The position numbers were made by a program, and so were the translations under genes. Positions 13,453 through 26,363 of a stretch of 64,000 nt of DNA are shown here, piece by piece (position 1 is the first letter of the stretch; every line of letters begins with the position of its first letter). The notes beneath the pieces were generated by a model. The model saw only the letters and a program-made list of their open reading frames with translations. It was not told the origin of the DNA and searched no databases. Source of the stretch: Pterobdella sp. o SKG-2022 (Eukaryota; Annelida; Clitellata; Hirudinida; Piscicolidae); NCBI GenBank assembly GCA_964035795.1, contig OZ038323.1, forward strand, positions 10,224,291-10,288,290, in the 5' to 3' direction.

Positions 13453-16400
13453 ATGTCGATGAGTGAGATATTATGCTCTATTAAAAAACAAAATTTAACA
13501 AGTTTATTGAGATTTACTTGTCGTACAATCAATCAGAAAAAACTATCGAGTAGCAGATCTTTATCTGCACGATTATTAGTACAAAAAGAAGATTACCAAA
13601 ATAAAACTACAAAAGATAGTGATCAAGTGAATGATAAGTTCAAGGAAATTCAAAAGAAATTGAAAAAGCTTGAGCCTTTAGTAGAAAATGAAATCAAATC
13701 ATCTAAAGCTTTGTTAATAGAAAAGGAAGAAGAAAATGCAGAAATTGGTTCTGTTAAAGCTAAACTTGGAAATTCCACACAAGTAATTGAGTTATACGGA
13801 ACTCCAGATGCATCTCAACCATTTTCATCAGTCCCTTGCTCAGGCTGTGGAGCAAAATTACATTGTAAAGATCCTTCAATCCCTGGATATCTTGCTTCTC
13901 AAATATTTCTCTCAGTACCTCTAATTAATCAAATTTGTCAACGCTGTCAGCTATTAAAATCCAAAAAAGTAGCTCTTGATTTAAAAATTTCAGCAAATGA
14001 TTATAATTCAATCACCCGAGAAATCAAACGCCACCAAGCCCTCATAGTACTTCTTGTGGACATGACTGATCCTTCCAACTCTTTTCACTCATCCTTCAAA
14101 CAACTTCTAAACTCCAAAAGACCTATGTTTGTGATTGGAAACAAAGTTGATCTCATCCCTAAAGATGAAGATGGTTATTTGAACCATCTTCGAAACACTT
14201 TGATATTCATTGCAGATCAACATGGCTTTAACAAAGCTAATAATGTAGTTCATTTTGATATTGTTTCAGCAAAAACTGGGTTTAGACTGGAAAATCTTAT
14301 TTCAAAAATGCTAAAATTTTGGAAACTTAAAGGTGAAATTCAATTTTTAATATAGCATAATAATAAATAAAACCTATAAAAATAAATAAAATATATTCAT
14401 TTTGAATTCTTTCATGGAAGGAAATGTTTTCATTGTTGGCTGCACAAACAGTGGCAAGTCTACTCTATACAATGCTCTGCTTGCCTCTGATTTCTGCAGG
14501 TGCTAACTTATTCATGTCCTCTTATCAAATTGAATGTTTCAGTTTTCTTTATTTATTAAACCTCCCATAAATGTTAATTTTCTATTCTCATAATACTTTA
14601 TTCTCCCCTTTTTTTTTAAATTCAGTTTTGTCACTATTTTGAAAAATAAAAAAAATAAACTGAAAAAAAATTTCAAACTATCTTTCTGGAATTAAAACAC
14701 ATCTTAGTTTGCAAAAATTATTTTTTTTTATATATTATTCCAAAATGCTTCATATGAAAATCCATTAGATCATCTGCTACTGAAGTTTTGTCCAGGGCGA
14801 CAACATCTACATGGCCAGGTGTACAATCAACTCATGTTTATACTAATATTATCAATGGTGATAGATATTTTGCAGCATTGATAAGTATTTGAAACTATTT
14901 AAATAAATTGAAAGGTACAGAGGTCTTTTATAATATTCTATCATTGAAAGCTGTCTTATAATATCTTCTTATTATGAATTAGTTGATTTATTTTACAGGC
15001 ACAACTCTGAATCTTCTCAAATTCCCTATTGTCAATCCAAAACCCACAAAGTTTGCTCACAATCGTAACATTCATAATCAAAACTAGCATTGTTACTACT
15101 ATTATATTAACTACAGTTCTATCATTACTTGACTTTTACTAATATAACTATTTCAACTAATCTACTACTACTAAAACTTTTTTTTTCATCTGCTACAACT
15201 TTCACCATCATTTTTCTTCTTCTCAAACTCCTACTTAATATTTATACATTTAAATTGCCTATCATTGATTGAAGATTGAAAGAAAGGGAGGACAGACTGA
15301 AGAGAACGAGTGGGGAACGGGACATGGAATCAATGTTGCTTAAATCAATGCAAAACAGAGATACACCTAACTGGCATAGTGAGTTGTTTTGTAATTCTAT
15401 TGTTTTCATGGTTATTCATGTTAGTTATGATAATGCCAATGTAGTAGTTTTATAAATATTGCTACTCTTATCATTAACTCTACATTTTGCTAAAAATATT
15501 GAAATTGTTGTCGTTATTATTGATGACAGGTCTTCTGGGCACAACCTTCCTTTCACCCACCCAAGAGGCCCTCGTGCAACAACACACTGATGTTGTCGTG
15601 CCTTCCTATTCCTTTGAGACTGTCCATGGGGGTTATTATTTTTTTTAAGTTTTGTTATTAGTATAATTATTATTTTTGGAATAATAACTGCTGTTGTTTT
15701 TTCAATTGTTGGTTTTTTGTGAATAAAAAAAGATTATCTTTCTGCTGTCTTTGAAATTCAGTAAATTCACAGAGAATCAAAATAAAAAACTTCAGTTGTT
15801 ATGAAGTTTAATTGTTGGCATTCAAATTTACTCATGATGGTGGGGGTTGTGAATAATGGCTGTTAAAAGTTATCAATACACGAATAAAAGCATCCGCTAT
15901 TGATGGAATGAAAGCTTCCACTATCCATCTTATCAACAGAGGAGCAACTGGCAAGCCATATTGGACTGCAAGGTGCCAAGGAGTATTTGGAGTTGAAGGT
16001 CAAGAAGTATGAGGATTCCACTTTCAAGTTCTGGTGCTATGACACTCCTGGCTTGATTAACAATCAACAGGTTTGTAGGAGTAACACTTTTAAATCATAT
16101 ATTGTATATCAGTATTATTTATATTGTTATTATTTTCATTGTAATATAATGCAGTATTTATAAAGCGCTTTTCCTTATAGCTCAAAGAGCTTGCTACAAA
16201 TTTAATGTAGCGAAAACGGTGTGGAACAGGTGCTAATTGTCGGCCGACATTGTTATTCATTTTATTAAGATAAAAGGAAATTTAGAAAATTCTTTAGATA
16301 ATTTATCTAAATGTTTAATTTATTTGATCTAGACTTCATAAACCAACTCATTGAACATTCTGAAACATATAATAATCAAATTAATAGAAACAATAATAAT

Positions 16401-17893
16401 GGCTGGTGTTATCATCACTATTGTTTTATCACTCTATATAGTCAATGAAAGCACCTCAGTAACATCAAAAACACATGCAGATAGTAAACTCATTAAGTGC
16501 CGAAGAGTTGGCGTTGACAACAGTGACAAACAAGCAGCTGCAGCCCACCACCATCATCCTTAGACCGCAGGAGAGTGTCTTTGTTTCAGGCCTCTCTAGG
16601 ATAGATTATGTTGAGGTTAGACATATTTGTTGTTTGTGGTATTTGGTTTTGTATTTGTGGTTGTTTGTGTTTTGGTGTGAATTTTTTTTTGGTTTTATAC
16701 CAATTTAAAATTAAATTTAAGATCATTATTTTCAAAAACTTGATATGTATACAACATACAATACAATTATATAGTTCTATCAGATACATTCAACTAATCA
16801 CAATCTAGGGGAGGAGCTTTATCAATTTGAGTATATATACATCGAGCCGTCTGCCCATCGTCACAGTACCTACGTCACAAGCGCAATCCTTCTACCAGGA
16901 GCACGTCAACACTGCCAAACTTGGAGTATTTCTTAATGTTTCTATGTTAATTATGGTCTTTCTACTAACTTTTCCAGTTTTTCAAATTTATTTCAAAATT
17001 TATCTTTTATCATATTTTAAGGAATCTTTAGCATGGTTTCTTTTTTTATTTATTCAATATTTTTAAATATATTTAGTTTCATCTGGATTTTTGAATATTA
17101 AAAAACTAAAGATTAAGATTAAATTCTTGTAATTGAAACACTCCATGTCGATAGCATTAACAAAGTACATACGCATTTAATAAATATTTCAACCACTAGG
17201 TTCCCTTGAGAGCATTCAAACCAACAGATAACGAAGCCACTCAACCACTGAACGAAACTGAAGAAATGAAAGACCCTGATAGGAAAGAGAGTGCCATAGA
17301 AGACCTGACGTGTTTGGAGGGAAGAAAGGTGGAAGTGGTAGGTAGAGGGATGAAACAAGCAGCTGCTGATCTGGTACTCTCCAACATTGGTTGGGTTCCA
17401 TGTGTGTTTTATTGATTGATATATTTATGCTTTTCATTAATAAAACTTTTATGTTGTTTTTTTGGTCATCGCATTAGTCCTTTTATGTAATGATTCAACA
17501 ACGGCATAACAGGATGGGCCTCAGTTAGTGCCCAGCTGAACCACCAGGTCCACCTGGTTGCATCGACTCCTCAAGCCAGAGGCCTGTGTTTTAGAGAAAC
17601 TCCCTTAGTCAGGTAAGGGTTGTGTCTATTGTTTTTGTTAAATTCAAGATTTTTTTATTTTTAATAACAACTCTTATTTGAGAATTTTTGTCTCTTCATG
17701 GAAAATTAAAATGATTTTTGATCCGCAGGTACCCTCACAAAAACACGGGAAGAAGAATACACGGCACAAACAGGTCAGTGCAGATTTTAATCTATATACC
17801 ACAAAACTTAATTTCATCATGTATTTACCCATTATGTTATTTAGGTACAAGTATGAAAAAGTGGAACTGGCTAGAAAAGATGATTTCCAATAG
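13453..17893 (+). CDS. NOA1: NOA1, circularly permuted mitochondrial GTPase
   Basis: Homologue of NOA1/YqeH, a GTPase needed for mitochondrial translation and small-subunit assembly. Thirteen exons: 13453-14332, 14421-14499, 14769-14818, 14999-15064, 15283-15378, 15530-15631, 15940-16070, 16481-16615, 16809-16925, 17200-17389, 17513-17612, 17729-17773, 17845-17893. They total 2040 nt, 679 aa, with all phases consistent; human NOA1 is about 698 aa. Visible in order: basic N-terminus compatible with a mitochondrial presequence, zinc motif CSGCGAKLHC...CQRC (about residues 135-180), G4 NKVD, G5 SAKTG, then G1 P-loop GCTNSGKS, a GTTLNLLKFP segment and G3 DTPG. The order G4-G5-G1-G3 is the family's circular permutation. 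The C-terminal part (RPQESVFVSGLSRIDYVE, then NIGWASV) matches the family's RNA-binding end. The boundary of exon 4/5 (15064/15283) is the least certain. Intron 7 holds a SINE. Confidence 0.94.
16141..16250 (-). mobile_element. tRNA-type SINE fragment (3' body)
   Basis: The reverse complement shares a long stretch with the copy at 53899: ATTAGCACC, then a GTTTTCG.TACATTAAATTT block, then GTAGCAAGC.CTTTG and a tail containing TATA(A/T)GGAAAA. The tail reads AAAGCGCTTTATAAATACTG, typical of SINEs that share a LINE-like 3' end. The tRNA head is missing. It lies in NOA1 intron 7, antisense to the gene. Confidence 0.8.
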
Positions 17894-18254
17894 TTTTGTG
17901 TATATTACTTATATGCAGTGAGAGATTCGATTGATACTTTTGTAGTAAATAACCTTGAAGTATTTTATTTTCGGAAAGATATTCCGCTTTTAAACAAAAT
18001 TTCCACAAAATAAAAAGCTCTCTTGTAACTGAATTAAAACAAAGTTTTAAAAATTCGTTGTTAGTTGCTCTAAGAAGCTTTATTATCTATTACTCAACAG
18101 AATCTTTCGCCATATAAAGGTAACAAAGTAAATTTAATTTCCATATATACAGTACGATACTTAACTGTTCTGTTGCCTAAGAAGTTATATAAATACATAT
18201 GAATAAGGAATGGAGAGAAGAAAGGAGAGAAAAGAGCCTAATAAGTATGGGTGG

Positions 18255-20386
18255 TTAGAGGAGATCGGGCATTACCACGCGGTCATATTCGCCATGGTGA
18301 CGTATGATGCGGTCAATGGTGGCAGAGTCGATATTGTCGGCGTCCAACGTCACATCTTCCGACGCCTTCGAGTCATCGTTGGTGTGGTTGTAAGATGATG
18401 ATGGCGAATAAAAACCACTGTTGTTGTTGCTGACGGATTTGATTTCATTGACAAAGTCGTAGTAATTACGAGTATCTTGAGCTGGTTGGTATTGTTGAAA
18501 GTTATTCTCGTTTAGACTCTGTAACTGGCACTGTCGTTGGTATTGGCGGTCCAGGTCGTGGTTGCTGAGGTCGGTGTGCAGCTTGGTGTGAGCCTTGAGG
18601 CATGAAATTCGAGCAAAACGTTTGTCGCACAGAAAACATGTGTATGGGCGATAATTGGTATGCAGACGCATGTGCATCTGAAGGCTGTTGATCTGCGTGA
18701 AGCCGCGCATGCACACTCGACACCTGCGGCATGTTAATGTTTGTGAGTGTGCACTGGATTGTTGCCTTTAAATAAACATTACGTAAAAATTTTCAATACA
18801 ACACAACGTTTTTACAAATTTGAATAAACGAATAAATCCTCACCAGGTGCTTCGAAAATTTTAATTACCCATATACATAAATACCAATCAGTAAATACAC
18901 AAAACCTTTTAAAAAAATCTAAACAAACTTATGTGGTCGTTCAATCAGATGTGTTTTGACATGTCTGTTAAGGTCAGAAGACTTAGTGAAGCCTCTACTG
19001 CATGTCTTGCACAAGTAAGGTCGCTCTCCTGTGTGTGACCTCATATGTACCTTTAAACTGCTCACCTGTTGTGGGTGGCATCACATTATAAAGATTAGCC
19101 AACTAATTTTTTTTGCAGGTACTGAGACACACAGTCGTGCATTCTAAAATTGGAAACAATAAATGACTATTTAAAATTTAAAAGATCGCTAACTGGACAC
19201 AACAAATGATGCACAAAGTATAAAGACCTGCGTAAACTGGCTGTTGCAGGTGTCACAGGTGAAAGGCTTCTCCCCTGTGTGTGTTCTCATGTGAGTTTGC
19301 AAGTTCACCTACAAATATAACAGTGAGTGATTAGCATTCAAAAATATCAGAATATGCAAGAACCACTCAATTGATTGTAAAAAACCCACTATATTGAAAA
19401 ATAATTTTAAAACTTCTACATATAATATTGCATGCATTTAATTGCTTCATACAAAGCCTACATATAATGTTGCATGCATACATAACCAAACCTTATTAGT
19501 GAACTGTCTGAGGCACTCCTTACACTCATATGGTCGTTCTCCTGAATGAACTCTCATATGTGTTTTCAAGTTACAGGCCTTTAATGATTATAATGTAACT
19601 TTAATTTTATCTTACTTTTGGACTCTATATATATGGAATATTTAGTTCAACTAATGTTGAAATTAGAGTACTATACTATTTTCAATTAGCATAAAACAAG
19701 CCATTAAAAGGTGTACTTAGCTTTAAACTGAAGTACATATCTCTGACTATATTTCTATGCTTATATACCCCTATTGTAGTATTTTTGTTTCATTAATATT
19801 TATTTTTCAAAATTTGATTATGTATTTAATTTAAATTGAATAGTGTATAAAAAAATAAATAATACTTGAGTGAACTGTTTCTCACACAGGTGGCATGCAA
19901 ATGTTTTTTTGATAATGGATACATTAGGAGCTCTTGGGTAATAAAGACTAGCTTCCAATGGTTTTTGTGAAGTGAATTGTGTTAAATCAAATGGAAATTC
20001 ATTATTGTCTGCTTTTTCAGAAATTTTGTGAACTATTTGTAGATGAGAAAGTAAATGTGACTTTGAAATGAAATTTGTGGGACAGAGAGGACAGCTGTAA
20101 ATAATATATAAACAACCAATGACATATCAGCCTAAATTGAAAATTTGAATGAAAAAAGATTCATTTCTTACTTGTGGTAAACGATTTCAGATGAATAATC
20201 TTCATCAATAGTTTCTTTTTTAATAATATCATCTTGATAAATTTTATTAAAGCCCTCAGTGTTATCCGTCACTAGAATTGATTTCATTTGATTGTTTTGT
20301 CCACTTTCAACACTGATAGTTTGCTGGTGCAGTTCGTTAGAAGGACATATGAGATAGATTTCTTGAGGCAACATTTCCTCACTCAT
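18255..20386 (-). CDS. C2H2 zinc-finger protein, seven fingers
   Basis: Probable DNA-binding transcription regulator in the nucleus. Exons in transcript order: 20386-20172, 20094-19866, 19578-19492, 19308-19228, 19065-18929, 18723-18255; 1218 nt, 405 aa, phases consistent. The first ATG ([11 protein letters not shown]) is used because the frame upstream has no earlier ATG. After an acidic N-terminus come a first finger CPLC...HLQIVH, a spacer of about 50 residues, then six fingers: CHLC, CKEC, CDTC, CKTC, CRVC and CFLC types, mostly joined by H(T/S)GE(R/K)P linkers. The tail after the last finger is Gln/Asn/Asp-rich and ends MPDLL. Fingers 2-5 are cut by introns at the same position (see findings). 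It ends convergent with NOA1, 361 bp away. The exact orthologue is not recognised. Confidence 0.9.
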
Positions 20387-21057
20387 CGCTCCAATGTTGG
20401 CCAATTTTAATACGCAATGATAGAAAAGGAAATTTTATCTGATTTATTAAGAAGAAAATTCATTGTTACTCCAATTTAATGTTCGATCCATTTTTGATAA
20501 AAAAACTCATTTATACAAGATGATTTTATCGGCATGCATTCGAAATGAATAAATATTCGAATTTGTTCAGCGCTTCAAAACATACTCGCTAAAACCAAAA
20601 CTAAATATGATGCGCTTGACTTCAAAATTATAAACAAACCTTTGTTAACCATGAATTTACAGCAATTCAGATACATTAAAATGACTGTTCACATTAAATA
20701 CAACCAAAAATTCAAGTTTAAACTTCTTTCGGAACAATTTAATAACGGAAACGACATCTATTTTTTAATATAGAGGGGGTTTAGTTAATGGCACAAACAT
20801 CGTTTTATCAAGAAAGCTTTTTAATAAAAAAAAACGTTCAATTGGGGGAAATATTATTTTTAAAAAGTTTAAAATTAATTTTTAAAAATATATAAAATAA
20901 TTATTCATTTTCAAAAGTAAACAATTTGTTTGAGGTCGTTTAGATCGTACTGTTCTAAGGTGATATGTTAAGACTAGATTGAAAGTTTTATTAAAATCAT
21001 AAAATGTTTAACATTATTGTTTTATTTTAACTATATAACTTTTCAATTTTAGGAATC

Positions 21058-21366
21058 ATGTCTGGAGCCGCAAGTGCAGGTAAGCCCGTGCTGAGAAACC
21101 TTTTGAAGAGAAAAACTATCAAACATGCTATTGCTTTGACTGGGGTATCTTTTGTATCGTGTCTTCTTGTAAAAGTTTTTTTCGTAGACGCTAGAAAGAA
21201 AAGATACGAAGAATTTTACAAGTTTGTAACTTCAATAAGTTAATATTTTGATTTTAATGCTTGTTATGTCTTCAACAGAAATTATGATGTAGATAAGGAC
21301 TATATCAGAATGAGAGAAGCAGGAGTTTTTCGAAGTGTTCCTGCTAAAGGCAACAATGATCCCTGA
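21058..21366 (+). CDS. COX6C: Cytochrome c oxidase subunit 6C
   Basis: Small nuclear-encoded subunit of respiratory complex IV in the mitochondrial inner membrane. Exons 21058-21221 and 21279-21366 give 252 nt, 83 aa (human COX6C has 75). Visible: LRNLLKRKTIKHAIALTGVS leading into one transmembrane helix (about residues 23-43), then the family-diagnostic tail RKKRYEEFYKNYD, which spans the exon junction, and MREAGVF close to the C-terminus. An AG just before the ATG (TTTTAGGAATCATG) suggests a 5' UTR intron. The stop overlaps an AATAAA. It is divergent from the zinc-finger gene, whose start is 671 bp upstream. Confidence 0.93.
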
Positions 21367-21371
21367 ATAAA
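21366..21371 (+). terminator. Polyadenylation signal overlapping COX6C stop
   Basis: AATAAA begins at the last base of the TGA stop. A second AATAAA at 21423-21428 is a more usual distance for a 3' UTR, so the downstream one may be the functional signal. Confidence 0.4.
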
Positions 21372-24069
21372 AATTTTTAGACTTTGTGGATTTCTAGCAC
21401 ATGAACAATCCATGTTTGGTTGAATAAATTTCAAAAATAAATATATTGTCATTTTTTTGAAAATTAATGTAAAATAATTGTTAAATTCATTTTTTAAGTT
21501 CAGTTTTTTTTAAAAATTATATTTTTTTTTGTTTTTTTTTAGTTTATGATATGAAAATTACATGGATTAAATCCATAAAAAAAATTTTTACTGTATTGAA
21601 TTTATCAAAAGGATATTGTATAAAGCTACCTGAAGCAAGCAATAATGATCCGACGTTGTGTGGTTGGGTGTCTGCCATAAAAATATACCCATGAGATGTA
21701 AAAGATAAGAATCTTACCAGATATAAATTTTTAAACGAAATTAGTTCAAAATATGCTAATAAAGCAAAACTAATGAAAAACGAACTCAAAACAATGTGGT
21801 ATTCTCACGTGAAGTTTATGAAAGGTGTTTATGTCTTGAATAACTTAGTGAATGTATTAACATGAAAGTTGAAAAATGATTTTATACAGCTAGTAAACAT
21901 TTTTCAACAAAATAGTAACATAATTCCATTCGTGGAAAAGCAGGAATCTTTGAGGGGTTATTAAGGAGGAATTTTGACCATTTGAGTTAATAGGTTGATG
22001 GAGAGGTTTTTATCATGGTTGAAACTTGAAGAATAATTCAGTTCATTCTAAAAAGTGAATGCTTTGTTGAAAAACTTTTAAAAATCATAATTTTTACAGT
22101 TTTGGGGGTTTCAATTAAAACTGGCTCGTTTTGAACAAAACAGAAAAAGATAAAAAAACTATGAAATTAATTTTTTTTTAAAATTTAATCAAAACAGAAA
22201 AATTTGACTTAAAGGAAGTTTAATGTTTTCTTTAAAATTTTGGAATTTCAAAGTTCTGAATGGAAAGTGAAAAAAATTAGAAATTAATTTTATTTTTTGA
22301 AGTTATTTTTAAAATAAAATATTCAAAAAATGCAAATATTTTATTGAATTTATAATCTTTTTATTCATTTTTTATGAACCTTAAAAGTAAAAACCCTGCA
22401 AAGTTTTTTCAAATTCATTGTCTTTTGTACGTTGGACCTGAATAACCGAGTGAAATACTGCCTCAAGTCAGTAACATTCTTATATTCGTATCTTCACTCG
22501 ATGGTGTGAGTTCAACTTACGAAAATTTTCATGAAACTCAATAAACTAGTAATAGTAGTAATAAAGAATTTATATAGCGCCTTTCAAATCGTTCAGACTC
22601 AGCTACAAACTGCTTGAAAAAAAGTAAATTTAAACATACTATACAAATAAAATATAAAAAAACCTAAAACACGCAGAAAATTGAATTTAATGAAAAAAAA
22701 CTAGAAAAAAGGCAATTTTTCATTTTTAACATCTTCTTCTACTGATGAAACACAAAAACTCAAACAAAAGTTTTTGATTTAGCCGATACTATTAAAAAAC
22801 ATGACCATTCTTCATGAAGCTAAATTACTTTAAGTACCTTTCATTTGAAGTAGCTTTTTTATAATATCCTCTAATGAGTTCATTTTTATTAGCAAACTTA
22901 AGTGATTAAAAAATATTTTGATTGATGAGAGTTGTCCGAAACTATTCATTTTATGTTTTTCAGAATTTTTTTTTTTGCAGTGTAGCTACTTTGAAGTGTT
23001 TTTGTTGAATGATTCTCAACTGAAATGACAGAATTTGAATGAAAAGAATATTTGGAAACAATTTCTTCTTCAAGCTCAGGCCATAGATAAAAAAAGATGC
23101 CATCTGCCGAAGTATTGCTATTTTTAGCGCCGTCTCACGATAAAAAACAGAAAAATTCTTTCTACAAAAACACCTTAAAAATAATAATAATAATAAAAAA
23201 TTGAACAAAACTAGCAGCATTGGTGGAATGACCAACTCATTAGCTTACTTAAACTAACTTCAAATATAAGACACACACATAACTATTATAGATAATAGTA
23301 AAGCACACTCAAAAACAACAAAAGCAATGAAAAAATAGGCGCCACTTTGTATTCGAACAGAGTATTCCCCGTTTTGTATAGTTTTTCCACAATTACTCCT
23401 GCATATCCCTAATAGTCTTAGGCTTTTTTAAAGACAAAATACATTATTTTGTTTTTGAAAATCCCGCAATAGGTTTTGGCCTTCATCAGCGTCTGTAGAT
23501 GATGGCGAAATATCAAAAGTCGAAAATCTTTCAACGGAACTTTTCAGTTTATAGTTGTTTATCGATTTTTCCGTGTGTTTTATACATTATTATTATTACA
23601 TTATTTTTTTATTATAATTTTATTTATTTCATTATATCTCGATTTTTTTATTCAATTAATTAAATTATTTCATTTCAATCTTTAAAAATTTTTATTTTTA
23701 GAATAATTACATTATTATTCTTTTATAAATCTATATTTTTTCAAAATACTATGTATTCTTAAATGTGTTATTTTTTATATTGGTTCTTTTGTTTGAAGAA
23801 TTTCAACTGTCATCCAGCTTTTCAGAATTCCCACAAGTATAAAAATAAAATTTTGAAACTTTTCACAATTTTGCTTTATTTTCATATTTTAGTTACCATA
23901 TTAAACCTCTTTAAACATTAAAAATTAAACTGAATAATCTATTTAAACGTCACATATATCACAATTTTGAATTTTCTTTCCCATAAATGCAATACCAACT
24001 TAAAGCTAATATTAAATCATTTTTAAAAAACATAAATAAAAAAATAACAATAGGCAGTTATTTTTAAAT
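21367..24069. other. Intergenic; contains a SINE fragment
   Basis: AT-rich, with no frame showing a recognisable domain. Holds the SINE fragment at 22553-22620. A modestly GC-richer part at 23330-23530 shows nothing recognisable. Confidence 0.5.
22553..22620 (-). mobile_element. SINE 3' end fragment
   Basis: ATTTATATAGCGCCTTTCAA followed by CAGCTACAAACTGCTTG matches the 3' end of the copies at 16141 and 53899 in antisense. Only the tail survives. Confidence 0.6.
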
Positions 24070-24193
24070 CTAAAAGTACTCATTGATGGAGATACGACCA
24101 TTAACTCGCAAGATTTCTCCCGTGTCTTTGTAGGATATGATTTGGAAGACACCAAGTACACTCGTCCCAGTGCATCGTGATATTAGCGGATGA
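24070..24193 (-). CDS. Candidate last exon of an unrecognised gene
   Basis: Begins after an AG (TATTATCTAG) and ends at a TAG. The 41-residue frame includes SVLGVFQIISYKDTGEILRV then NGRISINEYF, which looks like folded protein. A donor at 24473 in the next segment upstream (24590-24473) has a matching phase (2 + 1 nt), but another frame of that segment (NIDNLQIQLLAVRKSIFKH) looks more protein-like and stops there, so the model is unsettled. Further coding-like minus-strand segments lie at about 25580-25500 (DLVAGKSFVIASFDWLRKRR) and about 25935-25830 (FEDNATKLERLNYSLKSQ). No family recognised. Confidence 0.35.
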
Positions 24194-26363
24194 CTAGATA
24201 ATAATATCTGCTTTAGAAAAGTCAAAAACACAGTGGGATTTTAACAGTGTTCCTTTCATGTGCAGTGGTTTTGTATCATACAAGAGTAAACCATGGGAGT
24301 TATAGATAAAAACATTTATAAAAATTGGGTGTATTTCTTTAAAATAATAAAAATCCGAGTATTATTTCAATAGGGTTTGAATATCTATTAAATTTGGTGA
24401 ATTAATTTAATGTTAATAATGAAGAAATGATTTTATCAAATTAACAATCTATAGCATACAGGTCGTTAGAATGGAGAGGAGATGAAGAAGACTGGCGCAG
24501 AGTTGTCGTGTTTAAAGATACTCTTTCGAACAGCCAACAACTGAATTTGTAGGTTGTCGATGTTTGAAAGATTCTCAAGGATAATTTGACTCAATGATGG
24601 TATTTTTTCTATTTTATTTTATTTATATAAATTGTTTTTATTTTTTAAGGAAATTTCAGAAGTAAGTTAATGTTGAGTTATTCTCTTTGAAGTTACTCCG
24701 AATGAGGCCTATCAAAAATTCATATTTTAATAATTTAAAGATTCATTTTCATCAACTTTTGAAAGAAAAATTAATTTAATTAGTTTAAATAAAACCAAAT
24801 AATGAAAAAATTTTCATTTGATATCAAGCCATTCATATTAAATATTGATAAACTTTTCAGAACAAAAAAATCGCCTATAAAATAGTTTTGCAGAGTTAAC
24901 TGAAAATTCCCAACACATTTTATTTTTCGAATGCGTGCTGACGAATAAACCATATTTAAGCCCAAAATACTGAAATAATTTTTTTGTATATCGGCTCCAT
25001 AATAACTTTGCAAACTAATTATTTTAATAAGATTGGAATTTAAACTTCTGAAGGAGATTTAATTTTCGAAACGTGATTTGGAGGAAAAACGACATGAAAA
25101 AGGAACAAAAAGGATGTTACAAATGGTTTCCATATCAATCTCTTATCAGTTTTTTGGTTAAGGGAATAATTTTATTTTCATTAAGGAATGTTTCAGCTGG
25201 CATTTTTTGATGGAAATTTTTATGAGATTTTATTTGATATATAATTTTAAAAAGTAACAAAACAAAACAAACCATAAATCCAACACTACAGATAACATCG
25301 GAGCAAATAGTCAAATGGCAAACCAGAAAAAATCACTTTTTTTAAGCTGAAAAAATCACCGAAAACTGAAATTAAAACATAATTGACAAATTTTAAAAAC
25401 TTAGAACTACCGTTCAATTAAAACACAAATGGTTGAGAATATCTCGTAGTGTTATACCTAATCCCATATCTTAAAGTATTTTGAAAAGTGATGATAGTAT
25501 TGACTAGTAAGTCATATCGACGTTTGCGTAGCCAGTCAAAGGAGGCGATGACAAATGACTTTCCTGCCACGAGATCCGACGACTAATTGTTCTATTCAGC
25601 CGAAAATTTCTTAATTGAGACTTTTGTTTGTTTTTTTGCGCCATTTGATAATACCCTTTCGCTCTAAGAGAAATTTATTTGATTGCGTAGTTTTATTCAA
25701 TATTTTTCGTCTTTAGAGTACAAAAATCTTTCTTATATCTTTGCGAAAAGATTGTAAATTTGAACTCCATAAAAGGTTGCAGTTGTAAAAACTTACTCAG
25801 AAATCAGTGAACGATCAAAAATGCAAAAAAATGAATGCAGAAAGCTAGTTTGGGACTTTAATGAGTAATTGAGACGTTCCAGTTTGGTGGCATTATCCTC
25901 AAAAATAAAAGTGACATAAAAGCATAATTGCAAGCAATCGAATCAAAGTAGGACTGCAAAGAATTAAAAATATGCAAAAATTAATTGAAAATAATTCTAT
26001 CGTTAAATTCTAATTGATTGGTTGAATTTCTTATTTTAAAAATTAATTGTATTATTTTATGATTGAATTTCTTTCATGAAACGTCGACTTTTGCTTTTGA
26101 AGATGGTTTTTTTGTTATTATTGGAATTCTTTCATTTTCGTATAATTGAAAAATATAAAATTTTCCGTTTGAAAATTATATTTCGCTTGTATTTTTGATG
26201 TACAAGCCAGAGAAACTAAATTTTTATTAGATATACTCGATGCTTTTGTGCTATACACTTCCTTGGAAACTTCATTATTTTAATTCTTAATACTTTGGGA
26301 AATATTGAATCAACAATTCAAATTGCCACTCCAACTTCCAGATAGAATGAAGAAGGCCAAAGA

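Noticed and set aside
21544..21789. Minus-strand frame with MADTQPHNVGSLLLASG
   Set aside because: Isolated, short and without a partner exon; it lies just downstream of COX6C.
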